DNA from: UBA4416 sp036676295
Lineage (GTDB): Bacteria; Bacteroidota; Bacteroidia; B-17B0; Aurantibacillaceae
DNA: 64,000 bases
NCBI GenBank assembly: GCA_036676295.1
Contig: JAKFDE010000025.1
Span: forward strand, 1 to 64,000
Direction of reading: 5' to 3'
The notes beneath the pieces are model-generated. The model saw only the letters and a list, made by a program, of their open reading frames with translations. It was not told the origin of the DNA and made no database searches. The translations under genes were made by a program, and so were the position numbers. Shown here piece by piece: positions 35,548 to 44,188 of the stretch (its first letter is position 1; the number at the start of each line of letters is the position of its first letter).

Positions 35548-36630
35548 GTGACCATTAGAAAAATAGCTTTATTACCACTTGCTGTTATTTACGGCATTAT
35601 CACCTCTTTGCGTAATGCGCTATACGATTGGAAGATACTTAAAAGCAAAGCAGTTAATGCCCATACCATATGTGTTGGAAACCTTGCTGTTGGTGGTACG
35701 GGAAAAACACCACATGTTGAACATTTGATCAGACTTTTGCAAAACGATTTTAAAATTGCAACCTTAAGCAGAGGATATAAACGCAAAACCAATGGGTTTA
35801 TACTTGCTGATGAAAATAGTACAGCATTAGATATTGGCGATGAGCCATTACAATATAAAACCAAAAACCCGGCTCTAACTGTTGCCGTTAATGCAAATCG
35901 GGTAGCAGGCTGCAATAATTTGTTAGAATTACCGGATCCTCCTCAGGTTATTATTTTAGATGATGCTTTTCAACATCGGGCTTTAAAGTGCGAGTTAAAT
36001 ATTGTAGTTAGTGAATTCTCTAATTTATACATACACGATTGGATGATGCCATCAGGTTACTTGCGGGAATCCAGAAAAGGCATAAACAGAGCTGATATTA
36101 TCATTGTTTCTAAAACCCCTGAAAAAACATCAGCGGTTGAGATCAGAAATTTAATAAAAGACATTAAGCCACAAGCTCATCAAAAATTATTCTTTACCTG
36201 GCTTAAATATGGTGAATTAAGGGGCTTTCAAAACCCAAACAATGTCATCAGTACACTCAATGAGTTATTTAGATTTAGGATCGTGGTATTTACCGGTATT
36301 GGCAATCCGGAACCTATGATTACCTATTTGAAAGAATATGCGGCTGATATAACTCATATTCAATACCCTGATCACCATGAATTTACCATTGAAAATTTAA
36401 CAGATATCCGCGAAAAACTGGATGAATTTCAAGGTGGTAATAAGATCATTGTAACTACTGAAAAAGATGCCATGAGATTAAAGGGTGGAGACTTGCAGGA
36501 TATAGCAAATAATTTACCTTTGTACGTTCTACCGATAGAGGTAGATTTTAAAGACAAGACCCAAGAATTTAATGATATTATATTAAACTATGTTAGAACA
36601 AATAAATTTTACCACAAAAAGTATTCTTGA
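35548..36630 (+). CDS. lpxK: Tetraacyldisaccharide 4'-kinase
   Basis: Phosphorylates the 4' position of the lipid A disaccharide on the inner-membrane inner face. The Walker A loop is GGTGKT (49-54) within CVGNLAVGGTGKTPHVEHL. SRGYKRKT, DDAFQHRALK and a basic SGYLRESRKGINRAD segment follow, all typical of LpxK. An N-terminal hydrophobic stretch anchors the enzyme to the membrane. GTG is the start. The gene ends 41 bases inside the purine nucleoside phosphorylase gene, in another frame. Together with the kdsA group at the left of the window it documents lipopolysaccharide production. Confidence 0.95.
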   Translation: MTIRKIALLPLAVIYGIITSLRNALYDWKILKSKAVNAHTICVGNLAVGGTGKTPHVEHLIRLLQNDFKIATLSRGYKRKTNGFILADENSTALDIGDEPLQYKTKNPALTVAVNANRVAGCNNLLELPDPPQVIILDDAFQHRALKCELNIVVSEFSNLYIHDWMMPSGYLRESRKGINRADIIIVSKTPEKTSAVEIRNLIKDIKPQAHQKLFFTWLKYGELRGFQNPNNVISTLNELFRFRIVVFTGIGNPEPMITYLKEYAADITHIQYPDHHEFTIENLTDIREKLDEFQGGNKIIVTTEKDAMRLKGGDLQDIANNLPLYVLPIEVDFKDKTQEFNDIILNYVRTNKFYHKKYS

Positions 36631-37405
36631 AAAAACAAACAATTTTCGTCCTGAAGTTGGAATTATTTTAGGTACCGGATTAGGTGGCTTAGTTAAAGAA
36701 ATTAGTGCAGAATATGTATTACCTTACGAAGAGATTCCAAACTTTCCTGTTAGTACCGTTGAAGGTCACAGCGGAAAGTTAATTTTTGGAGAGCTAGGTG
36801 GTAAAAAAGTAATGGCTATGCAAGGTCGTTTTCATTTTTATGAAGGCTATAATATGCAACAAATTACATTTCCTGTAAGAGTAATGAAAGCCCTTGGTAT
36901 TCATACTGTATGTGTTTCTAATGCAAGTGGCGGAATGAATCCTGATTTTGAGATCGGAGAAATCATGATCATCAATGATCATATCAATTTATTTCCAACC
37001 AATCCATTGATTGGAAAAAATATTCCTGAATTAGGTCCTCGTTTTCCGGATATGAGCGAAGCTTATGATAAAAAATTAATTGCTAAAGCGGTAGAAATTG
37101 CCAAAGCAAACAACATTAAGGTATCTCAAGGATGTTATGCCGGCTTAACCGGACCATGTTTTGAAACACCTGCTGAGTATCGTTACATTGGCCGTATTGG
37201 CGCTGACGCCGTAGGTATGAGTACCGTACCCGAAGTAATTGTTGCTAAACATGGTGGTATGCGTGTATTTGGTGTAAGTATTGTAACTGATCTAGGCGTT
37301 GAAGGAAAAATTATAGAAGTGACTCACGAAGAAGTACAACATATCGCAGCAGCAGCTGAACCAAAAATGAGCTTCATTGTAAAAGAAGTCATCAGATCAA
37401 TGTAA
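36590..37405 (+). CDS. Purine nucleoside phosphorylase (trimeric, PNP/MTAP family)
   Basis: Cleaves purine nucleosides to base and ribose-1-phosphate for salvage. Motifs of the trimeric family are clear: EVGIILGTGLGGLV (22-35), TVEGHSGKLIFG, MQGRFHFYEGY, VSNASGGMNPDFEIGEIMII, GCYAGLTGPCFETPAEYR and DAVGMSTVPEVIVAKH. Length (271) is normal. The start overlaps lpxK by 41 bases. The N-terminal MLEQINFTTKSILEK is like that of homologues, so the overlap is likely real. A T-rich terminator that contains an interspersed repeat follows. Confidence 0.94.
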   Translation: MLEQINFTTKSILEKTNNFRPEVGIILGTGLGGLVKEISAEYVLPYEEIPNFPVSTVEGHSGKLIFGELGGKKVMAMQGRFHFYEGYNMQQITFPVRVMKALGIHTVCVSNASGGMNPDFEIGEIMIINDHINLFPTNPLIGKNIPELGPRFPDMSEAYDKKLIAKAVEIAKANNIKVSQGCYAGLTGPCFETPAEYRYIGRIGADAVGMSTVPEVIVAKHGGMRVFGVSIVTDLGVEGKIIEVTHEEVQHIAAAAEPKMSFIVKEVIRSM

Positions 37406-37435
37406 TTTTTTCGGATAAAAATAAAGACATAAGAT

Positions 37436-37488
37436 AAAAGATTCGTTTGTCAGTTCGAGCGGAGTCGAGAACACAAACGAATCTTTTT
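37436..37488 (+). terminator. Terminator after the PNP gene, with interspersed repeat in its loop
   Basis: AAAAGATTCGTTTGT (37436-37450) pairs with ACAAACGAATCTTTT (37473-37487), a 15-bp stem. The loop is almost wholly the 24-base interspersed repeat (37448-37471). A T run follows. Confidence 0.85.
37448..37471. repeat. Interspersed 24-bp palindrome-type repeat, copy 3 (inverted)
   Basis: Starts TGTCAGTTCGAG and ends CGGAGTCGAGAA: the exact reverse complement of the word at 3410-3433. It lies in the loop of the PNP terminator. Confidence 0.85.
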
Positions 37489-37540
37489 ACATTTTTAAGG
37501 AACTCTCTTTTTACTGCGCTTAAATCATTAAAAACTAAAC

Positions 37541-39712
37541 ATGAACTATTTAAACAAAAACATCAAACAAACTTTTTTAGTACTAACACTAATAATTTCT
37601 TTTGTTGCCAAAGCCGATGAAGGGATGTGGTTACCACAACTCATCAATGCTATGAATATAAAAGACATGAAAAAGAATGGGTTAAAATTAACGGCTGAGC
37701 AGATCTATAGCGTTAATAAATCAAGTTTAAAGGATGCCATCGTTCAGTTTGCAGGCGGCTGTACTGCCGAGATCATTTCTGAACAAGGTTTAATTTTAAC
37801 TAACCACCACTGTGGTTATTCTGCCATTGCTTACCATAGTACTGTTGAAAAAGATTATTTAACCAACGGTTTTTGGGCAATGAATAAAAATGAAGAAGTG
37901 TACACGCCAAAATTAAACGCTACTATTATTCAACGTATTGAAGACGTAACAGCTAAAGTACTAAAAGGTGTAACAGCTAATATGACAGAAACAAAACAAG
38001 ATTCTGTAACAAAAGCTAACATTAAACTACTGGAAAAAGAAGCTATTAGCGGAACACATTATGATGCATTCATTCGTCCATTTTTTTATGGAAACGAATA
38101 TTATTTATTTGTGGTAGAAACATTTAAAGATGTTCGTATGGTTGGAGCTCCCCCCTCTTCTATTGGTAAATTTGGCGGAGAAACTGATAACTGGATGTGG
38201 CCACGTCATAATGCCGATTTTTCTGTATTCCGTATCTATGCCAATAAAGACAATAAACCTGCAGAATACAGTCCTGATAATGTTCCCTACAAACCAAAAA
38301 ATGTGATCCCTATTTCATTAAAAGGGTATAAAGAAGGCGATTTTACAATGGTTTACGGTTTTCCCGGAAAAACACAAGAATATCTATCAAGCTATGCTGT
38401 AGATATGATCATGAACGAAAGTGATCCTTTAAAAGTATCTCTTCGCGAAAAGCGCTTAAACATTATGGAAGCTGATATGCGTCAAAGTGACGCGGTTCGT
38501 ATTGCTTATGCCAGTAAATATGCCAGCGTTGCTAACTATTATAAAAAATGGATGGGCGAAATGTTAGGCTTAAAAAAATACGATGCTGTTGCTAAAAAAC
38601 AATTATTCGAAAAACAATTTACTGATGCCATTAATGCTGATCCTGTTAAAAAAGAAAAATATGGTAACATCTTTCCTCAATTAGAAAAAGTATATACCGA
38701 ATATAAGGTACTAAACAAACAAGTAGATTATTACAGCGAATGTTTAATGGCAATTGATGCGTTTTATCATTCCCGTTTCTATATTAACTTATTGGCCGAA
38801 CTCAAGAAAAAACAAAAAGGCCAAGGCAATACATTTGACGCCATGCTTGCTGATAATAAAAAATTAATATTCTATAAAAACTACAATAAAGCAACCGACA
38901 TTAAACTATGTGAGGCTATGCTTAAAGAATACATCAAAGGAGTAAGTTCTAATAACCGTCCGGCAGTATTAGATTCATTTATTGTAGCCAATAATAACGA
39001 TGCAAAAAAAATGACTGAATTCTTATTTACAAATACCAATTTTGTAGATAAAGAAAAAACAGAAGCCATGCTTAACGATTTTGAAAAACTCTCAAATTTA
39101 TATGAAAGAGATCCTGTATTTTATATTACCAATGCTATTGTAAAATATTACTCAACGTCAGTATTTCCTCAATTTCAGTATGATGAACGAGAGATCAATG
39201 AGCTTCAAAAATTATATATACAAGGGCAAAAAGAATTGTTTAAAGACAAAAAGTTTTATCCTGATGCAAATTCAACCCTACGTATTGCCTACGGAAAAGT
39301 AAATAGTTACAAACCTAAAGATGGTGTAGAATATAACTACTACACTACTCTGGATGGAATTATTGAAAAAGAAATTCCGGGTGATGAAGAATTTACGGTT
39401 CCTGCCAAATTAAAAGAGCTATACCTTAAAAAAGATTACGGAAAGTATGCCGACAAGAATGGCAAACTGCCGGTTGCTTTTACTGCCAGTAACCACACTA
39501 CCGGTGGAAACAGCGGTAGCCCTGTGTTTAATGCCAGTGGTCAATTGATAGGAACTAACTTTGACAGAAACTGGGAAGGCACCATGAGTGATATTATGTA
39601 TAATCCTAACCAATGTCGTAACATTGTATTAGATGTACGTTACACACTATTTGTAATTGACAAATTTGCCGGGGCCGGTTATTTGTTAAATGAAATGAAA
39701 TTAGTGAAGTAG
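37541..39712 (+). CDS. S46 family dipeptidyl peptidase, DPP11-type specificity
   Basis: A periplasmic serine dipeptidyl-peptidase (signal peptide 1-25, ending VAKA) in a family restricted to Bacteroidota and relatives. Catalytic histidine lies in TNHHCGY (89/90), the aspartate in GGETDNWMWPRHNADF, and the nucleophile is Ser658 in TGGNSGSPV. The residue 18 positions after the serine decides S1 preference. Here it is Arg676 (NFDRNWEG), as in P. gingivalis DPP11, which prefers Asp/Glu, whereas DPP7 has Gly. At 723 residues it is full length. It should work with DPP IV in peptide uptake. Confidence 0.93.
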   Translation: MNYLNKNIKQTFLVLTLIISFVAKADEGMWLPQLINAMNIKDMKKNGLKLTAEQIYSVNKSSLKDAIVQFAGGCTAEIISEQGLILTNHHCGYSAIAYHSTVEKDYLTNGFWAMNKNEEVYTPKLNATIIQRIEDVTAKVLKGVTANMTETKQDSVTKANIKLLEKEAISGTHYDAFIRPFFYGNEYYLFVVETFKDVRMVGAPPSSIGKFGGETDNWMWPRHNADFSVFRIYANKDNKPAEYSPDNVPYKPKNVIPISLKGYKEGDFTMVYGFPGKTQEYLSSYAVDMIMNESDPLKVSLREKRLNIMEADMRQSDAVRIAYASKYASVANYYKKWMGEMLGLKKYDAVAKKQLFEKQFTDAINADPVKKEKYGNIFPQLEKVYTEYKVLNKQVDYYSECLMAIDAFYHSRFYINLLAELKKKQKGQGNTFDAMLADNKKLIFYKNYNKATDIKLCEAMLKEYIKGVSSNNRPAVLDSFIVANNNDAKKMTEFLFTNTNFVDKEKTEAMLNDFEKLSNLYERDPVFYITNAIVKYYSTSVFPQFQYDEREINELQKLYIQGQKELFKDKKFYPDANSTLRIAYGKVNSYKPKDGVEYNYYTTLDGIIEKEIPGDEEFTVPAKLKELYLKKDYGKYADKNGKLPVAFTASNHTTGGNSGSPVFNASGQLIGTNFDRNWEGTMSDIMYNPNQCRNIVLDVRYTLFVIDKFAGAGYLLNEMKLVK

Positions 39713-39738
39713 TTATCTAAACTCATTTCAGTTTCCAT

Positions 39739-40377
39739 ATGTTAGATCTTAAAATTATTCAGGAGAGGTACGAAGAAATGTCCACCCCTGATCTAATTAA
39801 ATTATCTAAAAATCCAAAAGATATAAGAGAGGATGTTCTTCCTATTTTAAAAGCCGAGCTTCTAAAAAGAGGTAAAAAAGACGATGCATTAGCGTTATTT
39901 GATTTTCATGAAAATGGATCAGAATTAAACTATCAGGATTTGTCATTGAAAGAAATAAGACAAATGGTTCAGGATAGAGTTAACTCGGGTGAAAGCATGG
40001 AAAGTATAAAGATAGATTTGAAGGAAAATGGAATTGATGTTTTTGAAATTTTAAAAGAAGATCATCAATTTCAGGAAAAAGTATTTCACTCTATCACTCA
40101 AATGAAACAAGATGGCGCTACTTCTATTGAAATTGATGAACATCTTGAAAAGGCTTATAACCTTGAAAAAGCTGATGCCGTTAAACTAAAGTCTGATTTA
40201 AAGATCAAAGGAAAAAGAAATAAAAATATCGGTTTTGCATTGATCTTAGTTTCTTTTATAATTGGATCGTACATAATTATCAAAGATGATCGTTATAAAG
40301 GATTGTTAAAATGTGTGGCCTTAATGGTCACAGGTTTTTCCCTGTACATTATTGGAACTAAACAAGAAAAAGATTAG
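39739..40377 (+). CDS. Hypothetical membrane protein with helical N-terminal part
   Basis: The family is not recognised. The 212-residue product has a long, charged, helical soluble part (MLDLKIIQERYEEMSTPDLIKL through DEHLEKAYNLEKADAVKL) with two similar stretches of 'D-x-x-x-M/I-E-x-I-K-x-D-L' character. Two transmembrane helices close it (FALILVSFIIGSYIIIK and CVALMVTGFSLYIIG). There is no signal peptide, so the soluble part should be cytoplasmic. It follows the S46 peptidase by 26 bases but shares no obvious function with it. It is convergent with the next gene. Confidence 0.75.
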   Translation: MLDLKIIQERYEEMSTPDLIKLSKNPKDIREDVLPILKAELLKRGKKDDALALFDFHENGSELNYQDLSLKEIRQMVQDRVNSGESMESIKIDLKENGIDVFEILKEDHQFQEKVFHSITQMKQDGATSIEIDEHLEKAYNLEKADAVKLKSDLKIKGKRNKNIGFALILVSFIIGSYIIIKDDRYKGLLKCVALMVTGFSLYIIGTKQEKD

Positions 40378-40398
40378 TCTTATGAAACCTATTTACTT

Positions 40399-41151
40399 TT
40401 AATTGTAATAAAAATCTTTAGTACGCTTATATAAAGGCAAGATCCAGCCAACTCTGAAACCCATTAAAACATCCAAACGCTTTTGAGTATCTTCTATGCC
40501 GGTATCGTAATTAAAGCCTCTGTAACTTTTTGTAAATCCTTCATAAAATTCAAAACCAAAATAGCAGTTTGCTAAGCGGTTATTGCTTATATATTTATAA
40601 CCAACAAATTGAGTTAAACCAAAGCCACCACTTAAACGGTCGTACCCTTTTTTTAGATCTCCTTTAACAGCGGCAACTTTTTTGTTAGCATCATATAAGT
40701 TCACTTTATGTTGCATATACCCTGCTCCAACGGTAAAAAACACACCTGAATTAGGATTATTTCCAAGTTTAGAAAACATCTTTCCTACATTAGCATAGAT
40801 ATTCCAGCCACGCTCGGTTAATCTGAGATCAGCAGGGTAGCCTTCGTTATCAATCACAAATCCTTCTTCTGTTTTAAGTGATGATATAACATCTTCTCTC
40901 ACATTTTTTCCAAAAAAATAACTGCCTTCTACTCCAAATAAAATATTGTGTTTTGTTTTCCAGATAAAATTAGCTCCCGCACTTAAATTAGGGCCATATC
41001 GTTTAGCCAGGTCTTTTTGAGGCAGTTGTCCACTAAAGTGAACGCCTACCATTAAAATACGAAAGGTTGAATCCTTAACTGATTGTGCCGATAATTGCTG
41101 TACACCAAATAAAACAATGATCGTAGAAAAAATATAGTTCCTGATTTTCAA
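40399..41151 (-). CDS. Hypothetical outer-membrane beta-barrel protein
   Basis: Signal peptide 1-22 ends in LSAQ. The mature 228 residues have alternating strands rich in aromatic and glycine residues (NLSAGANFIWKTKHNILFGVEGSYFFG, GVFFTVGAGYMQHKVNLYD, CYFGFEFYEGFTK) and end in FRVGWILPLYKRTKDFYYN, which fits an 8-stranded outer-membrane barrel. No specific family is evident. It lies after a terminator downstream of sucD and is probably a single-gene unit. Confidence 0.75.
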   Translation of the reverse strand: MKIRNYIFSTIIVLFGVQQLSAQSVKDSTFRILMVGVHFSGQLPQKDLAKRYGPNLSAGANFIWKTKHNILFGVEGSYFFGKNVREDVISSLKTEEGFVIDNEGYPADLRLTERGWNIYANVGKMFSKLGNNPNSGVFFTVGAGYMQHKVNLYDANKKVAAVKGDLKKGYDRLSGGFGLTQFVGYKYISNNRLANCYFGFEFYEGFTKSYRGFNYDTGIEDTQKRLDVLMGFRVGWILPLYKRTKDFYYN

Positions 41152-41167
41152 AATTATTTAAAAGTAA

Positions 41168-41190
41168 AAAGGCCGAATAAATCGGCCTTT
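41168..41190 (-). terminator. Intrinsic terminator of sucD
   Basis: AAAGGCCGA (41168-41176) pairs with TCGGCCTTT (41182-41190); on the minus strand it is followed by a T run, 19 bases after the sucD stop. Confidence 0.88.
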
Positions 41191-41208
41191 AATTAATATG
41201 AAGTTTTA

Positions 41209-42093
41209 TTAAACAGTTACTCCTTTTAAAACAGCTGCCATTGTTTTACCAATTGCTGCAGGGCTATCAACTACATGAATACCACACTCGCGCATGATAG
41301 CCATTTTAGCTTGTGCTGTATCATCATGTCCACCAACAATTGCACCGGCATGACCCATTGTACGGCCTTTTGGAGCAGTTTGACCTGCGATAAAACCAAC
41401 CACCGGTTTTTTATTACCATTAGCTTTGATCCAACGAGCTGCATCAGCTTCGTAGCTTCCACCAATTTCACCGATCATAACGATAGCATCAGTTTCAGGG
41501 TCATTCATTAATAATTCAACGGCATCACGAGTTGGAGTTCCGATGATCGGATCGCCACCAATACCAATAGCTGTAGAAACGCCTAAACCTGCTTTTGCAA
41601 CCTGATCAGCTGCTTCGTAAGTTAAAGTTCCTGATTTAGAAACGATACCAATACGTCCTTTTTTGAATACGAAACCCGGCATGATACCAACTTTTGCTTC
41701 ATCAGCTGTAATTACACCTGGACAATTTGGCCCTATTAAACGACACGCTTTACCTTTAATGTATTCTTTAGTAGCGATCATATCTTTAACCGGAATACCT
41801 TCAGTAATACAAATAATTACTTTGATACCTGCATCAGCAGCTTCCATGATAGCGTCAGCTGCAAAAGCTGCCGGAACAAAAATAATAGAAACATCAGCAC
41901 CTGCTTTATCTACAGCTTCTTTCACTGTATTAAAAACCGGTCTTTCTAAATGCGTAGTACCACCTTTACCAGGTGTAACACCACCCACTACATTAGTTCC
42001 GTATTCGATCATTTGAGTAGCGTGAAAAGTACCTTCGCCACCTGTGAAACCTTGAACAATTACTTTTGAATTTTTTCCGACTAAAACGCCCAT
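41209..42093 (-). CDS. sucD: Succinyl-CoA synthetase subunit alpha
   Basis: Subunit of the TCA-cycle enzyme that makes succinate and ATP or GTP from succinyl-CoA. The CoA-binding N-terminus has VQGFTGGEGTFHATQMIEYG, and RLIGPNCPGVI, KSGTLTYEAA and GIGGDPIIGT follow in family order. The phospho-histidine is His248 in GHAGAIVGG. Length 294 is standard. The beta subunit gene (sucC) is not beside it, which is common in this phylum. It is divergent from mnmE. Confidence 0.97.
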   Translation of the reverse strand: MGVLVGKNSKVIVQGFTGGEGTFHATQMIEYGTNVVGGVTPGKGGTTHLERPVFNTVKEAVDKAGADVSIIFVPAAFAADAIMEAADAGIKVIICITEGIPVKDMIATKEYIKGKACRLIGPNCPGVITADEAKVGIMPGFVFKKGRIGIVSKSGTLTYEAADQVAKAGLGVSTAIGIGGDPIIGTPTRDAVELLMNDPETDAIVMIGEIGGSYEADAARWIKANGNKKPVVGFIAGQTAPKGRTMGHAGAIVGGHDDTAQAKMAIMRECGIHVVDSPAAIGKTMAAVLKGVTV

Positions 42094-42189
42094 GTTATTT
42101 AAAATTATTGAGTTAGTTATTTCTGAATTTGATAATTACATTTGATGCGCTAAAATAAGCATAATCCGTAAATTTCTTATAAATATTTC

Positions 42190-42197
42190 TATTTTTG
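42190..42197 (+). promoter_or_regulatory. -7 promoter element of mnmE
   Basis: TATTTTTG fits TAnnTTTG, 19 bases before the ATG. No TTG is present at the correct -33 distance. Confidence 0.5.
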
Positions 42198-42216
42198 TTT
42201 AACTTAACACCTATTT

Positions 42217-43617
42217 ATGTCAAATTACCTACTTAATAATGATACAATTGCTGCTTTGGCAACACCACATGGCTCGGGCGCAATTGCGGTTATCCGTTTA
42301 AGTGGGGAAAAAGCCATTAGTATTACCGAAAAGATCTTTACAAACCGAAGCTTAAAACCAAAATCATTATCCACAAAAGCCAGTCATACAGCACATTTTG
42401 GCTTAATTGTGGAAGATGATGTGATCCTGGATGAAGTGTTAGTAACGATTTTTAAAGCTCCCAATACCTTTACGGGCGAAGAAATTGTAGAAATTTCCTG
42501 CCATGGTTCGGTATTTATTCAGCAACATATTTTACAATTATTACATAAGCATGGTGCTCGTCCGGCTCAACCGGGAGAGTTTACCTTACGCGCCTTTTTA
42601 AACGGAAAATTTGACTTATCGCAAGCCGAAGCCGTTGCTGATCTGATCGCCAGTAATTCGGCCACATCACATCAGGTGGCTATGCAACACATGCGTGGCG
42701 GTTTTAGCAGCAAAATTGCCGTGCTGAGAGAAAACCTGGTAAACTTTGCTTCCTTAATTGAACTGGAATTAGATTTTAGTGAAGAAGATGTAGAATTTGC
42801 AGATAGAACAGATCTTAAAAAACTGATCACTACCATTCAAGGTATTATTTCTAAACTGATCTCTAGTTTTGAAGTTGGAAATGTCATCAAAAACGGAATT
42901 CCGGTTGCTATTGTTGGTAAACCAAATGCCGGAAAATCAACTTTATTAAATGTACTGTTAGAAGACGACAGAGCTATTGTTAGCGAAATTCCGGGAACAA
43001 CCCGAGATACCATTGAAGATGAAATTATTATTGACGGTGTTCTATTTCGTTTTATTGATACGGCAGGTATTAGAACCACCTCTGATATTGTAGAACAAAT
43101 TGGGGTGAACAAAGCCTTTGAGATGATCAAAAAATCAGCTATAGTTATTTATTTGTTTGATACTCATGAATTAAGTCGCGGTGATTTGGAGTTAGAATTA
43201 AACTTAATAAAAGAACATATTGGCACTTCGCAACTATTGGTTGTAGGTAATAAGATTGATTTTGAAGTATTGGAAGATCTGAAACAAGAGTTTGCAGATA
43301 TTCAATCCATCCAATTTATATCAGCCAAAGAACATAAATACATTGCCGAATTAAAATCAACACTGGTTAATTTATTTGATACCAGAACAGTTAATACAAC
43401 TGACACCATCGTTACCAATTCGCGCCACGTAAACTCTTTGAAAAAAGCAGAAGAAGCACTGAATAAAGTAAACGAAGGCTTAAGCACCAATATTCAAAGT
43501 GATTTTTTAGCATTGGATATTCGCTATGCATTAGAAGCTTTAGGTGAAATTACAGGCCAAGTAACTAACGATGATCTGCTTGGTAACATATTTTCAAAAT
43601 TCTGCATTGGAAAGTAA
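42217..43617 (+). CDS. mnmE: tRNA uridine-5-carboxymethylaminomethyl modification GTPase
   Basis: With MnmG it modifies the wobble uridine (position 34) of several tRNAs. The N-terminal formyl-THF-binding domain is DTIAALATPHGSGAIAVIRLSG. The G domain sits in a helical domain: VGKPNAGKSTLLN (about 232-244), GTTRDTIEDE, DTAGIR and NKID. The C-terminus ends FSKFCIGK, the conserved CIGK motif whose cysteine is needed for modification. The 466-residue length is full. It is the last chromosomal housekeeping gene before the accessory region, so its downstream end is the likely insertion point of the element. Confidence 0.97.
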   Translation: MSNYLLNNDTIAALATPHGSGAIAVIRLSGEKAISITEKIFTNRSLKPKSLSTKASHTAHFGLIVEDDVILDEVLVTIFKAPNTFTGEEIVEISCHGSVFIQQHILQLLHKHGARPAQPGEFTLRAFLNGKFDLSQAEAVADLIASNSATSHQVAMQHMRGGFSSKIAVLRENLVNFASLIELELDFSEEDVEFADRTDLKKLITTIQGIISKLISSFEVGNVIKNGIPVAIVGKPNAGKSTLLNVLLEDDRAIVSEIPGTTRDTIEDEIIIDGVLFRFIDTAGIRTTSDIVEQIGVNKAFEMIKKSAIVIYLFDTHELSRGDLELELNLIKEHIGTSQLLVVGNKIDFEVLEDLKQEFADIQSIQFISAKEHKYIAELKSTLVNLFDTRTVNTTDTIVTNSRHVNSLKKAEEALNKVNEGLSTNIQSDFLALDIRYALEALGEITGQVTNDDLLGNIFSKFCIGK

Positions 43618-43681
43618 TTACCTTTCTTTTGATTTCCATACCCTTGTTATTGTTGACAATTAAAGATTTTTCTTTCTTTTT

Positions 43682-43764
43682 TTTGTTGCCCAAACACCCA
43701 TTTTAGCCTATTTTTGTTGCCGTACTGGTGCCTTAGTTAATTGCCTTTTTATTTGGGCAACAAA
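43682..43764. repeat. 13-bp inverted repeat pair at the integrase end
   Basis: TTTGTTGCCCAAA (43682-43694) and its exact inverse TTTGGGCAACAAA (43752-43764) enclose a third partial copy TTTTTGTTGCC (43711-43721). The left arm covers the -33 element of the promoter. They may bind the recombinase or a repressor. Confidence 0.7.
43686..43716 (+). promoter_or_regulatory. Promoter of the excisionase-integrase operon
   Basis: TTG (43686-43688), 20 bases and TATTTTTG (43709-43716) match the Bacteroidota consensus. Transcription should start near 43723, leaving a leader of about 110 bases. Confidence 0.7.
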
Positions 43765-43787
43765 TTATTGAGTATTGGCTAAATTAT

Positions 43788-43830
43788 GTCACACTCAGTC
43801 ACACTATGTCGCAACAAGTCATAAATAGGC
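43788..43830 (+). repeat. Four GTC words phased at exactly 10 bp
   Basis: GTCACACTCA, GTCACACTAT, GTCGCAACAA and GTCATAAATA follow each other with no gaps, then the next gene starts 5 bases later. One-turn phasing places all four on one face of the helix, as expected for a cooperative operator or recombinase accessory site. Confidence 0.65.
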
Positions 43831-43834
43831 ATTA

Positions 43835-44182
43835 ATGAGTAGTAATATTAAGATAGTTAGAAAGTGTGAGTTTTGTAGTAATGAATTTACTGCTAAAACT
43901 CTGCAAACTAGATATTGCTCCCACAAATGTAATAGCCGTCATTATAAGGCTTTAAAGCGCGAGGAGAAAATTGAAGTCGCAATAAAGAAAAGCACAGAAC
44001 CGCAAGTTTACGATGCAACAATAAACCTGAAAGAATTTTTAAGCATTGATGAAACAGCGATGTTAATTGGAGCTAGTCGTAGAACAATACAACGTCTTAT
44101 TTCGGATGGTAAATTAAAAGTTGCTAAGCTTGGAAGTAGATGCATTATTAAGCGTAAAGAAATTGATTTACTATTAAAATAA
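43835..44182 (+). CDS. Excisionase-like HTH protein with N-terminal zinc finger
   Basis: The 115-residue protein has an N-terminal CEFCSNEF...RYCSHKC zinc-ribbon (cysteines at about 11, 14, 28 and 32). After a linker a MerR/excisionase-type helix-turn-helix follows: LSIDETAMLIGASRRTIQRLISDGKL with wing VAKLGSRCIIKRKEIDLLL. Such proteins commonly precede tyrosine integrases of Bacteroidota elements and control excision direction or integrase expression. It ends 6 bases before the integrase gene and shares its promoter. Confidence 0.85.
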   Translation: MSSNIKIVRKCEFCSNEFTAKTLQTRYCSHKCNSRHYKALKREEKIEVAIKKSTEPQVYDATINLKEFLSIDETAMLIGASRRTIQRLISDGKLKVAKLGSRCIIKRKEIDLLLK

Positions 44183-44188
44183 ATAAAA

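Noticed and set aside
43788..43830. Phased GTC words as a mini CRISPR array
   Set aside because: Units are only 10 bases, have no spacers of CRISPR length and no cas genes are near. No CRISPR array was seen in the window.
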